Assembly: GCA_017538635.1 (NCBI GenBank)
Contig: JAFYIM010000405.1
Span: 1 to 6,927, forward strand
Source: a bacterium
GTDB lineage: Bacteria > UBA3054
Reading direction: 5' to 3'
DNA: 6,927 nt
A model generated the notes under the pieces. It was not told where the DNA came from, did no database searches, and saw nothing but the letters and a program-made list of their open reading frames with translations. The position numbers and the translations under genes were made by a program. This document shows, one piece after another, positions 1 to 6,012 of the stretch. Position 1 is the stretch's first letter. Each line of letters opens with the position of its first letter.

Positions 1-1
1 C

Positions 2-739
2 AACAGCCGCAATACGACTCCGGAAGCGGCTCTCGAAAGAGCAAAATCTTTGATAAATGACGGCGCCGACATGCTTGATCTTGGCGCCGAATCGACGCGT
101 CCCGGCTCCGATCTTATAGACGAAGCGGAGGAGGGGAGAAGGCTCTTCCCTGCGCTCGAAATGGTAAGGAATGCCTTCCCGGACATTTTGCTTTCCATCG
201 ACACCAGAAGAGCGAATGTCGCGAAGATCGCGCTTGATATGGGCGCTGACGTTATCAACGACGTCTCGGCGCTGAGCGACGAGAGAATGGCCTCCGTCGC
301 GGCGGAAACCGGCGCCGGCTTCATCTTGATGCATTCTCCCAAGGATCTTGCCAGCGGGCAGAACGCGGATATCAAAACGTCTGAAGTCGAGGCGTTCCTA
401 CAGGAGAAGACGGCGGAATTGTTAAAGGCCGGTCTTCCCATAGACTGCATAGTTTGGGATCCGGGCTTGGGCTTCGGAAAAACGATGGAAGCCAACTGGC
501 GCCTTACTGAGGAGCTTGACAAACTTTCCGCTCCTGGCGGCCGCATTATGTTCGGCGCCTCGAGGAAGCGTTTCACCAGGCCTGACCCTGCGTTGCCGGA
601 AAGCGAGAGCAATTCCGGATTACCGGGAACGATAAGGGCGAACCGCATCGCGCTCGCAAAAGGAGCCACGCTTCTGAGAGTCCACGACGTCAAAGAAGCG
701 CGCGATCTGCTGAGAGAAGGAGAATCGTATGCCTCCTGA
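2..739 (+). CDS. folP: Dihydropteroate synthase, 5'-truncated by window edge
   Basis: Cytoplasmic folate-synthesis enzyme that joins the pterin diphosphate to p-aminobenzoate, giving dihydropteroate. The frame is open from base 2 to the TGA at 737-739. Visible DHPS motifs in order: an N-terminal helix (TPEAALERA), the pterin-site GAESTRPGS, SIDTRRANVAKIA, INDVSAL, DPGLGFGKT, the GASRKRF motif, and near the C terminus GTIRANRIA and LRVHDVKEA. Compared with E. coli FolP, about the first 30 residues, including the TPDSFSDGG-type motif, lie upstream of the window. A TTG at 50 is not taken as the start, because recognisable DHPS sequence precedes it. The segment after the conserved MH (MHSPKDLASGQN) departs from the usual MHMQGxPxxMQ pattern. 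The 3' end overlaps the permease gene by 11 bases, so the two are probably cotranscribed. The family call is secure; full length cannot be judged. Confidence 0.95.
   Translation, partial: NSRNTTPEAALERAKSLINDGADMLDLGAESTRPGSDLIDEAEEGRRLFPALEMVRNAFPDILLSIDTRRANVAKIALDMGADVINDVSALSDERMASVAAETGAGFILMHSPKDLASGQNADIKTSEVEAFLQEKTAELLKAGLPIDCIVWDPGLGFGKTMEANWRLTEELDKLSAPGGRIMFGASRKRFTRPDPALPESESNSGLPGTIRANRIALAKGATLLRVHDVKEARDLLREGESYAS
715..723 (+). promoter_or_regulatory. Ribosome binding site for the permease gene
   Basis: The purine-rich AGAAGGAGA inside the 3' end of folP lies 5 bases before the ATG at 729. It supports that start, and therefore the 11-base overlap of the permease gene with folP. 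Confidence 0.7.
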
Positions 740-1820
740 GAAAGAAGTAAGCACCTGGATCCTCTCGGCGGATTTCGACTATCCCGAATGTCAGCGCATT
801 CTTACAGCATACAGGGATCGCCGCAACATCACGGTCTGTTTTTCCGGCAAATTCGTCAAGACCTGGCCCATTACGAGGTCCGCTGTCCTGGCTGACGTTC
901 TGGAGAGGCTTGAAAGGCAGAAGATCGATTGGATCTTCGAGGATATTCCCGAGGAGACAAAGCGCTTCATCGATTTCAGCAGGGAGCGCAGCGATACCAT
1001 CACGGTCGCAAGAGTGGCCAGGGCCGGCAAGCGTAGGATCTACAGTCTGATTGCCAGGACGGATCGCTTCTTGAAAATGCTGGTCTATCTCTTCAAGCTG
1101 ATGCAGGACATCGTTTACTGGACGGTCTGCGGCCCCTTTATTCCGCACGGCTTCCGCTATTCCAGGACTCTTTACGAAATTACGAGCTGCGGCATGCGCT
1201 CAGTCGGCATCGTGCTTTTGGTCTCCTTCATCATGGGCCTCATTTTAGCTATGCAGGGCGGCGCGCAGCTGGAAAGGCTAGGCGCGGCCGTGATGGTCGC
1301 CAAGATCGTCGGCATGGTGACGGTGAGGGAGATAGGCCCGCTGCTTGCCTCGCTTCTGGTCACGGGCCGCTGCGGCTCCGCTATCACGGCGGAGATAGGC
1401 GCCATGGTGACGAGCGAGGAAATGGACGCCTTGCGCGCCATGGGCATTTCCATCACGAAGTACGTGGTGGTGCCGAAATTTGTGGCGCTTTTGATAATCC
1501 TGCCCTGCCTTACGCTTTTCGCCAACATCGTATGCATCTACGGCTCCTACATTTTCTCCTATTACCAGCTGGGAGTTTCAACTTATGACTACTTCAACCA
1601 GACGGTCTCCGGCATGCACGTGGGCGACGTTTTCAACGGCCTGGCCAAGAGTCTGGCGGACGCTGTCATCATTGCTTACATCGCGGTCTTCCACGGCCTG
1701 ACGACCAAGGGCGGCGCCGAGGGCATCGGCAGCTCCACCACCAGGAGCGTGGTCGTGACGATCATCTGGATCGCGCTGGCGCACCTTTTCTTCACCATCC
1801 TTTTCTACTACAACCGCTGA
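729..1820 (+). CDS. mlaE: MlaE-family lipid ABC transporter permease with N-terminal STAS-like domain
   Basis: Inner-membrane permease of an MCE-type phospholipid transporter, partner of the ATPase and MCE protein encoded next. The 363 residues are about 100 more than E. coli MlaE. Residues 1 to about 105 form a soluble extension with an alpha/beta pattern (for example VCFSGKF at 36-42) in the position of the STAS domain found on longer MlaE relatives, but without the DSSG-type STAS loop. The permease domain follows: a membrane segment around 155-176, the family hallmark running from REIGPLL (200-206) through TGRCGSAITAEIG (212-224) to EEMDALRAMGI (230-240), then hydrophobic segments around 246-278, 305-323 and 340-360. 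GGAEGIGSSTTRSVV (328-342) matches the conserved C-terminal loop. The ATG at 729 has a good ribosome binding site. The TGA at 1818-1820 abuts the ATPase start. Permease call firm; the STAS label is inferred from length, position and faint pattern. The transported lipid and its direction are not determinable here. Confidence 0.93.
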   Translation: MPPEKEVSTWILSADFDYPECQRILTAYRDRRNITVCFSGKFVKTWPITRSAVLADVLERLERQKIDWIFEDIPEETKRFIDFSRERSDTITVARVARAGKRRIYSLIARTDRFLKMLVYLFKLMQDIVYWTVCGPFIPHGFRYSRTLYEITSCGMRSVGIVLLVSFIMGLILAMQGGAQLERLGAAVMVAKIVGMVTVREIGPLLASLLVTGRCGSAITAEIGAMVTSEEMDALRAMGISITKYVVVPKFVALLIILPCLTLFANIVCIYGSYIFSYYQLGVSTYDYFNQTVSGMHVGDVFNGLAKSLADAVIIAYIAVFHGLTTKGGAEGIGSSTTRSVVVTIIWIALAHLFFTILFYYNR

Positions 1821-2585
1821 ATGGAACACAACGAGAACATAATCGAAGTCAGCAACCTTAAGCTGAGTTTCGACGACCGGGTGATCCTGGACGGCATTTC
1901 TTTCCAGGTGAAGCCCAAGTCCATTTTCGTCATTTTGGGCGGCAGCGGCAGCGGAAAGACGACGATCTTAAGAAACCTTCTGGGTCTTATCAAACCGGAT
2001 TCCGGCGACATCAGGATCTTCGGCACGAACATTGTCGGTCTTTCCGACGATGAACTCTACGGCGTTAGGAAAAGGATCGGCATGGTCTTCCAGGGCGGCG
2101 CGCTCTTCAACTCCATGACGCTGGGTGAGAACGTAGCCCTGCCGCTGGAAGAATACACGACATATCCGTCGTCCGTCATCGATTCGATCGTCGATTGGAA
2201 CTTGAGCCTGGTCGATCTTCTGCCCGCCAAAAATCTTCTGCCTGCGCAATTGTCGGGCGGCATGAAGAAGCGCGCCTCCATTGCGAGGGCGCTCTCCATG
2301 AACCCCGAGATGATGTTCTTCGACGAGCACACGACTGGCCTTGACCCTGTGATGGCGGCGGAATTGGACGAGATCATTTTGCGCTTGAAAAGAGAGCTTA
2401 ACATCACCGTGGTGGTCGTCACGCACGACATGACGAGCATCAGAAGAATTGCGGACTCCGGCATCATGCTCTACGACGGGCATATCATAACCAGAGGAAC
2501 GCTTGCGGAAATGGAAGCCAGCAACGACATCAGGGCGATAGAATTTTTCAGAAACCACGAAGTTAAAGAAGAGGAGAAACTTTAA
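1821..2585 (+). CDS. mlaF: MlaF-family lipid ABC transporter ATPase
   Basis: Cytoplasmic ATPase driving the MlaE/MCE lipid transporter. The 254 residues carry a full ABC nucleotide-binding domain: Walker A GGSGSGKTT (40-48), Q-loop Q91 within MVFQGGALF, signature LSGGMKKRA (144-152), Walker B MMFFDE (164-169), D-loop GLDP (173-176) and H-loop H202 in VVTHD. VFQGGALFNSMT is typical of the MlaF subfamily rather than generic importers. The residue after the catalytic E169 is His (DEHTTGLDP), where most ABC ATPases have Pro (DEPT). The ATG directly follows the permease stop (TGAATG) and no Shine-Dalgarno is visible upstream, so translation probably depends on termination of the permease gene. The stop overlaps the next start by one base (TAATG). 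Length is slightly below E. coli MlaF (269 residues). Family assignment is very strong. Confidence 0.95.
   Translation: MEHNENIIEVSNLKLSFDDRVILDGISFQVKPKSIFVILGGSGSGKTTILRNLLGLIKPDSGDIRIFGTNIVGLSDDELYGVRKRIGMVFQGGALFNSMTLGENVALPLEEYTTYPSSVIDSIVDWNLSLVDLLPAKNLLPAQLSGGMKKRASIARALSMNPEMMFFDEHTTGLDPVMAAELDEIILRLKRELNITVVVVTHDMTSIRRIADSGIMLYDGHIITRGTLAEMEASNDIRAIEFFRNHEVKEEEKL
2571..2576 (+). promoter_or_regulatory. Ribosome binding site for the MCE gene
   Basis: GAGGAG near the 3' end of the ATPase gene, 8 bases before the ATG at 2585. It supports that start and the TAATG overlap. Confidence 0.65.
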
Positions 2586-3595
2586 TGGCGATAAGCAGTT
2601 CCGATAAAGTGAAGGCCATAATCTTCCTTGTAGTCAGCGCCTTGCTGATGGTGGCCATAATCCTTTCCCTGGTCGGCACCCAGTGGATGAAGCAGAAGGA
2701 TCACTACTTCATCGAGTTTTCCGAAAGCTTAGGGGGATTGTCGACCGGCTCTTCTGTCAGATTCCACGGCATCAAGGTCGGCAAGGTCGTCAGGATGAAC
2801 ATCGACCTTCAGAACCAGATGGGATTGATCGAAGTGGAAGTGGTGAAGAACACGCCCGTCAAGACGGACTCCATCGCGACGATCGAGGTCGAGTCTTTTG
2901 TCACCGGCACCAGGTATGTGCAGATAACGCCGGGCAGCGTGGGTGCCGATCTTCTGGAGCCCAACGATCCGGACGTCAAGATTGTCTGCCTTAAATCCGG
3001 CTTTCAGAAATTCGCCGGCAACATCGTGAACCTTGGCTCGCAGGCGCCGGCTCTGGCGACTAACCTGACGGCCATGTTCAGCCAGCCGAACGCTCAGGCC
3101 GTCAGCGAGATCGTGCAGAAGCAGGTGCCGGTCCTTCTGGAGCACGTCAACGCTTTCTTCGCTTCTCAGAACGCCCTGATGATCTCCTCCATTCTTGTGA
3201 GAGTGGACAATCTCATTGCCACCAACAGCGCGAACATCTCCAGCGCGATAGCCGGCTTCAACACGACGATGGCGTCCGTGAATTCTATGGTCGAAGAGAA
3301 CAGGGAAGTGACCAGGGAGCTTTTGAAAAACTTAAGCAGCGCTTCCAAGACGGCTGACGATCTTTTGAGCGAAAACCGTCTGCTGGTCTCCAACATTCTG
3401 GTGAAGACCGGAACAAGTTTAGATGAACTGAAGGAAATAATAGGGGAGAGCAGGCAGCCTTTGAAGGAAAGCCTGGAGAAGATAAGCAGCTCCGCTTCCA
3501 TGGTGGAGGAATTCGTTTCGGAACTTAAAGATCAACCGTCAATGCTCATTTACGGAAAAGAACCTCAAAAGGAGGATTGGATCGATGAAGAATAA
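2585..3595 (+). CDS. mlaD: MlaD-family protein: membrane anchor, one MCE domain, long helical tail
   Basis: Substrate-binding subunit of the lipid transporter, anchored in the inner membrane and exposed to the periplasm; MCE proteins of this family form hexameric rings. A short basic N terminus leads into one membrane helix (about 11-31). A single MCE domain follows (about 40-130), with FSESLGGLSTGSSVRFHGI and KVGKVVRMN matching the family core and ESFVTGTRYVQITPG its closing strands. Residues about 137-315 are mostly helical, rich in Ser, Ala, Asn, Leu and Glu with hydrophobic spacing suggestive of coiled coil, and could extend the ring into a periplasmic tube. Near the end, PSMLIYGKEP (318-327) resembles the C-terminal motif common in MCE proteins of this type. 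At 336 residues it is nearly twice E. coli MlaD (183), because of the tail. It overlaps the downstream lipoprotein gene by 11 bases. Confidence 0.93.
   Translation: MAISSSDKVKAIIFLVVSALLMVAIILSLVGTQWMKQKDHYFIEFSESLGGLSTGSSVRFHGIKVGKVVRMNIDLQNQMGLIEVEVVKNTPVKTDSIATIEVESFVTGTRYVQITPGSVGADLLEPNDPDVKIVCLKSGFQKFAGNIVNLGSQAPALATNLTAMFSQPNAQAVSEIVQKQVPVLLEHVNAFFASQNALMISSILVRVDNLIATNSANISSAIAGFNTTMASVNSMVEENREVTRELLKNLSSASKTADDLLSENRLLVSNILVKTGTSLDELKEIIGESRQPLKESLEKISSSASMVEEFVSELKDQPSMLIYGKEPQKEDWIDEE
3571..3575 (+). promoter_or_regulatory. Ribosome binding site for the lipoprotein gene
   Basis: GGAGG, preceded by AAAA, inside the end of the MCE gene, 9 bases before the ATG at 3585. It fixes the start that gives a proper lipoprotein signal peptide. 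Confidence 0.7.
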
Positions 3596-4178
3596 ATTTT
3601 GCCAAGTGATCTGCGCGCTGCTTGTGCTTTCAGGCTGCGCCTCCAGCACGCCGAAAACGACGGTTTACACGCTGGAATTGGACAAATTAGAGGACACGGT
3701 AGTCGAGGAATCGCTGCCAGTCTCAGTGCTCGTTGAGAACTGCGGCGTCAGGGAAGCCTACAAAACGAAAGCGATAGTCGCTTCGCCGGCTCCTTATGAG
3801 CTGACGAAAAGAGCGAACGCCGAGTGGTCTGAATCGGCGGGCACGCTTCTGAACTCGACCATCCAGAGCTACCTGGCTCCGCGCTGCGATCATGTCCTGC
3901 CGCCGGATTGGAAAGCGAAGATCACCTACGACTGTTCCATCCTCGTTTACCTCGAAGCCATGACGCAGGTGAAGCGCGGAAAGAACTGGTTTGCGGTCCT
4001 GAGGCTCTCTTACGAGGTGCTGCCAAAGAAGGGCGGAGACGCGATCGTTTCCGGCCGTTTCGACAAGGCCGTGCCTCTTCCCGATGGAGATCTAGGGAAC
4101 TACGTCATGACGCAGAGCGCGCTGGCTAAAGAGTGGCTTGACAATCTTTTAGTCAGGATGAAAAAAGCGCAGGATTGA
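3585..4178 (+). CDS. ABC-type transport auxiliary lipoprotein (PqiC-like)
   Basis: Probable lipoprotein partner of the MCE transporter. The 197 residues begin with a lipoprotein signal: a basic start (MKNKF), a hydrophobic core and the lipobox LSGC, giving lipidated Cys18. The next residue is Ala, not Asp, which by the E. coli sorting rule suggests the outer membrane. The mature part opens with VYTLELDKL and continues with a strand (SVLVENCG), an E-W pair (EW at 80-81) with a helix leading to LLNSTIQSYL, then beta-rich sequence (YDCSILVYLEAM, FAVLRLSYEV, SGRFDKAVPL). This layout and position fit the ABC_trans_aux/PqiC lipoprotein family, which often closes permease-ATPase-MCE operons. Sequence similarity is weak by eye, so the family call rests partly on context. 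Mature Cys at 53, 101 and 117 could allow a disulfide, but this is unproven. It is the last gene of its unit; the downstream promoter begins only 4 bases after its stop. Confidence 0.8.
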   Translation: MKNKFCQVICALLVLSGCASSTPKTTVYTLELDKLEDTVVEESLPVSVLVENCGVREAYKTKAIVASPAPYELTKRANAEWSESAGTLLNSTIQSYLAPRCDHVLPPDWKAKITYDCSILVYLEAMTQVKRGKNWFAVLRLSYEVLPKKGGDAIVSGRFDKAVPLPDGDLGNYVMTQSALAKEWLDNLLVRMKKAQD

Positions 4179-4182
4179 GTCG

Positions 4183-4211
4183 TTGCCACACCAATTAAAA
4201 CTTGCTATAAT
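4183..4211 (+). promoter_or_regulatory. Sigma-70-type promoter for the glycine cleavage operon
   Basis: TTGCCA (4183-4188) and TATAAT (4206-4211) are separated by 17 bases, and TG at 4203-4204 gives an extended -10. This is one mismatch from the -35 consensus (TTGACA) and a perfect -10. Transcription would start near 4216-4219, leaving a leader of about 50 bases before gcvH. The leader is AT-rich and shows no convincing hairpin, so no leader control is evident. No terminator for the upstream operon is visible before the -35, so readthrough from region 1 is possible. Confidence 0.8.
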
Positions 4212-4259
4212 TCGCATTAAAATACAAATCTCAATATTAATCATTCACCAACTTCATTT

Positions 4260-4265
4260 AAGGAG
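4260..4265 (+). promoter_or_regulatory. Ribosome binding site for gcvH
   Basis: AAGGAG, 5 bases before the ATG at 4271. It supports the start of the H protein at MSVPSELYY. Confidence 0.75.
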
Positions 4266-4270
4266 TTACT

Positions 4271-4657
4271 ATGAGCGTTCCCAGCGAACTTTACTACACC
4301 AAAGACCATGAATGGGTAAAAGTCGAAGACGGCAAAGCCACCATCGGCATCACCGATTTCGCCCAGCACGAGCTCGGCGACATCACCTACGTTGAGCTTC
4401 CGAAGCCGGAAACGACCTTGTCCAAAGGCAACGAAGTCGCGACCATCGAGTCCGTCAAGGCCGCCAGCGACGTCTATTCGCCCATCACCGGCACCGTTGA
4501 CGAGGTCAACGAATCCCTTGATTCCTCCCCGGACGTCATCAACACCGATCCGTACGGCGAAGGCTGGATCTGCACCTTAAAGGACATCGTCGTCGACGAT
4601 CTCAACACCCTCATGAACGCTGAACAATACGAGGCCTTCTTAAAGGAAGAGAAATAA
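4271..4657 (+). CDS. gcvH: Glycine cleavage system H protein (lipoyl carrier)
   Basis: Cytoplasmic carrier that shuttles the aminomethyl group from the P protein to the T protein and electrons to the L protein through a lipoyl arm. At 128 residues it is the normal family size (129 in E. coli). Family motifs: YYTKDHEWVKVEDG (8-21), GITDFAQHELGDITYVELP (26-44), and the lipoylation site ESVKAASDVYSP, with the acceptor Lys63. The C-terminal half keeps GTVDEVNESL, NTDPYGEGWI and the closing YEAFL helix. It is the first gene of its operon, behind its own promoter, and is followed after two bases by gcvPA. The lipoyl attachment machinery and gcvT are not in the window. There is no sign of damage or divergence. 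Confidence 0.98.
   Translation: MSVPSELYYTKDHEWVKVEDGKATIGITDFAQHELGDITYVELPKPETTLSKGNEVATIESVKAASDVYSPITGTVDEVNESLDSSPDVINTDPYGEGWICTLKDIVVDDLNTLMNAEQYEAFLKEEK
4643..4650 (+). promoter_or_regulatory. Ribosome binding site for gcvPA
   Basis: AAGGAAGA within the last codons of gcvH, 9 bases before the ATG at 4660. Confidence 0.6.
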
Positions 4658-4659
4658 TT

Positions 4660-6012
4660 ATGTCTAACTTTGGATTTGTGCCTCACGGCAGCGCTGACCT
4701 GTCTGAGATGCTCAATGCCGTCGGAGTTAAAAGCGTAGAGGACCTTTACGCCGCTATTCCGGAGAATTTGAGGATCAAGAAGCTGGATCTGCCGGAAGGT
4801 ATTTCGGAATACGAAGTCGCCAAAAGACTTCACGAGCTTTCCAAGCGCAACGACTCTGATCTCGTCTGCTTCATGGGAGGCGGTTTTTACGATCACTTCA
4901 TCCCGGCTGCTGCGGACGCCATCGCTTCCCGCGGCGAATTCACGACCTGCTATACGCCGTATCAGCCCGAAGTCGCGCAGGGAACCCTGCAGACGATGTT
5001 CGAATATCAGAGCGGCATGTGCAGGCTGACCGGATTGGAAGTCTCCAACGCCTCCGTTTACGACGGGGGTTCCGCGGTTTTCGAAGCGGCGGCCATGAGC
5101 TACCGCGTGACCGGCAGGAAGCGCTTTTTGGTCGACAGCTCGATCAATCCCATCTACCGCAACATGCTGGAGAGCTACGCCGCCAACATGAATTTCGAAT
5201 TCTGCGAAGTAAAGAGCAAAGACGGCAAAGCTGACAAAGAAGCTATTAAAGCCGCCCTCGACAAGACGGTGGCCGCTGTCATTCTTCAGAATCCTTCTTT
5301 CTTCGGCTGCGTGGACGATTACACTGACACGGCGGCGGCCGCCCACGAAGCGGGCGCGCTGTGCGTCATGATCTGCTACCCGCTTTCCCTTGCTTACCTG
5401 AAGACGCCCGGCGAAATGGGCGTTGACATCGCGGTGGGCGACGCCCAGAGCTTAGGTTTGCCGCTTGGTTTCGGCGGACCGTACCTCGGCTTCATGGTGA
5501 CGACTCTGAAGCTGGCCCGCAAGATGCCCGGCAGGATCTGCGGTGAAACGCACGACAAGAACGGCAACCGCGGTTTCGTTCTTACTCTGCAGGCCAGGGA
5601 ACAGCACATCAGAAGGGAAAAGGCGACCTCTAACATCTGCTCCAACCAGAACCTCTGCGCCATCACGGCGACGATCTATCTTGCCCTGATGGGCAAGGAA
5701 GGTCTCTTTGAGGCTGCGGAGAGCAGCGCGAAGAACGCCGCCTACGCCCTCAAGAAGCTTACTTCCATTCCGGGTGTTTCAGCTACTTTCTCTTCCCCAA
5801 TCTTCAACGAGTTTGCCGTGACGCTGCCAACTTGCGCCGGCAAAGTCTGCGAAAAGCTTTTGGAAAAAGGCTTCGCCGGCGGCATCCCGCTCGGCCGTTT
5901 CTTCGAAGGCATGGGGAACGTCCTCTTGGTCGCCTGCACTGAAAAGCGCACCAAAGCCGAGATCGATTCCCTTGCTGAAGCTCTTAAAAGCGCTATTGAG
6001 GAGGTAAAATAA
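4660..6012 (+). CDS. gcvPA: Glycine dehydrogenase (decarboxylating) subunit 1, P-protein alpha
   Basis: N-terminal half of the split P protein, which with GcvPB decarboxylates glycine and transfers the aminomethyl group to lipoylated GcvH. The 450 residues are the usual length. The protein has the aminotransferase fold I of the family but not the PLP lysine, which belongs to GcvPB. Motifs: [11 protein letters not shown] (73-83), [14 protein letters not shown] (98-111), the [10 protein letters not shown] region (134-143), [18 protein letters not shown] (260-277), GRICGETHD (291-299) and [18 protein letters not shown] (304-321) leading into ATSNICSNQ (322-330). The last motif often reads [21 protein letters not shown] in relatives, so the Ala and Ser here are mild variants. 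It begins two bases after the gcvH stop, and its TAA shares one base with the gcvPB ATG (TAATG), favouring equimolar synthesis of the two subunits. The N-terminal sequence begins close to conserved family sequence, so the start is credible. Confidence 0.97.
   Translation: MSNFGFVPHGSADLSEMLNAVGVKSVEDLYAAIPENLRIKKLDLPEGISEYEVAKRLHELSKRNDSDLVCFMGGGFYDHFIPAAADAIASRGEFTTCYTPYQPEVAQGTLQTMFEYQSGMCRLTGLEVSNASVYDGGSAVFEAAAMSYRVTGRKRFLVDSSINPIYRNMLESYAANMNFEFCEVKSKDGKADKEAIKAALDKTVAAVILQNPSFFGCVDDYTDTAAAAHEAGALCVMICYPLSLAYLKTPGEMGVDIAVGDAQSLGLPLGFGGPYLGFMVTTLKLARKMPGRICGETHDKNGNRGFVLTLQAREQHIRREKATSNICSNQNLCAITATIYLALMGKEGLFEAAESSAKNAAYALKKLTSIPGVSATFSSPIFNEFAVTLPTCAGKVCEKLLEKGFAGGIPLGRFFEGMGNVLLVACTEKRTKAEIDSLAEALKSAIEEVK
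5999..6005 (+). promoter_or_regulatory. Strong ribosome binding site for gcvPB
   Basis: AGGAGGT is a full anti-Shine-Dalgarno match within the last codons of gcvPA, 6 bases before the ATG at 6012. It settles the overlapping start. Confidence 0.8.

Noticed and set aside
50..52. TTG as the start codon of folP
   Set aside because: The same frame stays open to the window edge and encodes the DHPS helix TPEAALERAKSL upstream, so the true start lies outside the window.
690..1148. Minus-strand open frame across the folP-permease junction
   Set aside because: It lies over two supported sense genes, shows no domain and has no convincing start signal.
1968..2558. Minus-strand open frame opposite the ATPase gene
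   Set aside because: The sense strand carries every ABC motif; the antisense product is His/Arg/Asp-rich and looks like a shadow frame.
4179..4210. Rho-independent terminator after the lipoprotein gene
   Set aside because: There is no GC-rich inverted repeat followed by a T run; the short A/T stretches are part of the promoter region.
4216..4240. Weak inverted repeat ATTAA...TTAAT in the gcvH leader
   Set aside because: It is only five A/T pairs with a loop of about 15 bases, expected by chance in AT-rich sequence.
4474..5346. Long minus-strand open frame (290 codons) opposite gcvH and gcvPA
   Set aside because: It spans two well-conserved sense genes and their junction. Its translation is Arg/His/Gly/Val-rich with no recognisable domain, as expected for the reverse complement of codon-biased genes.
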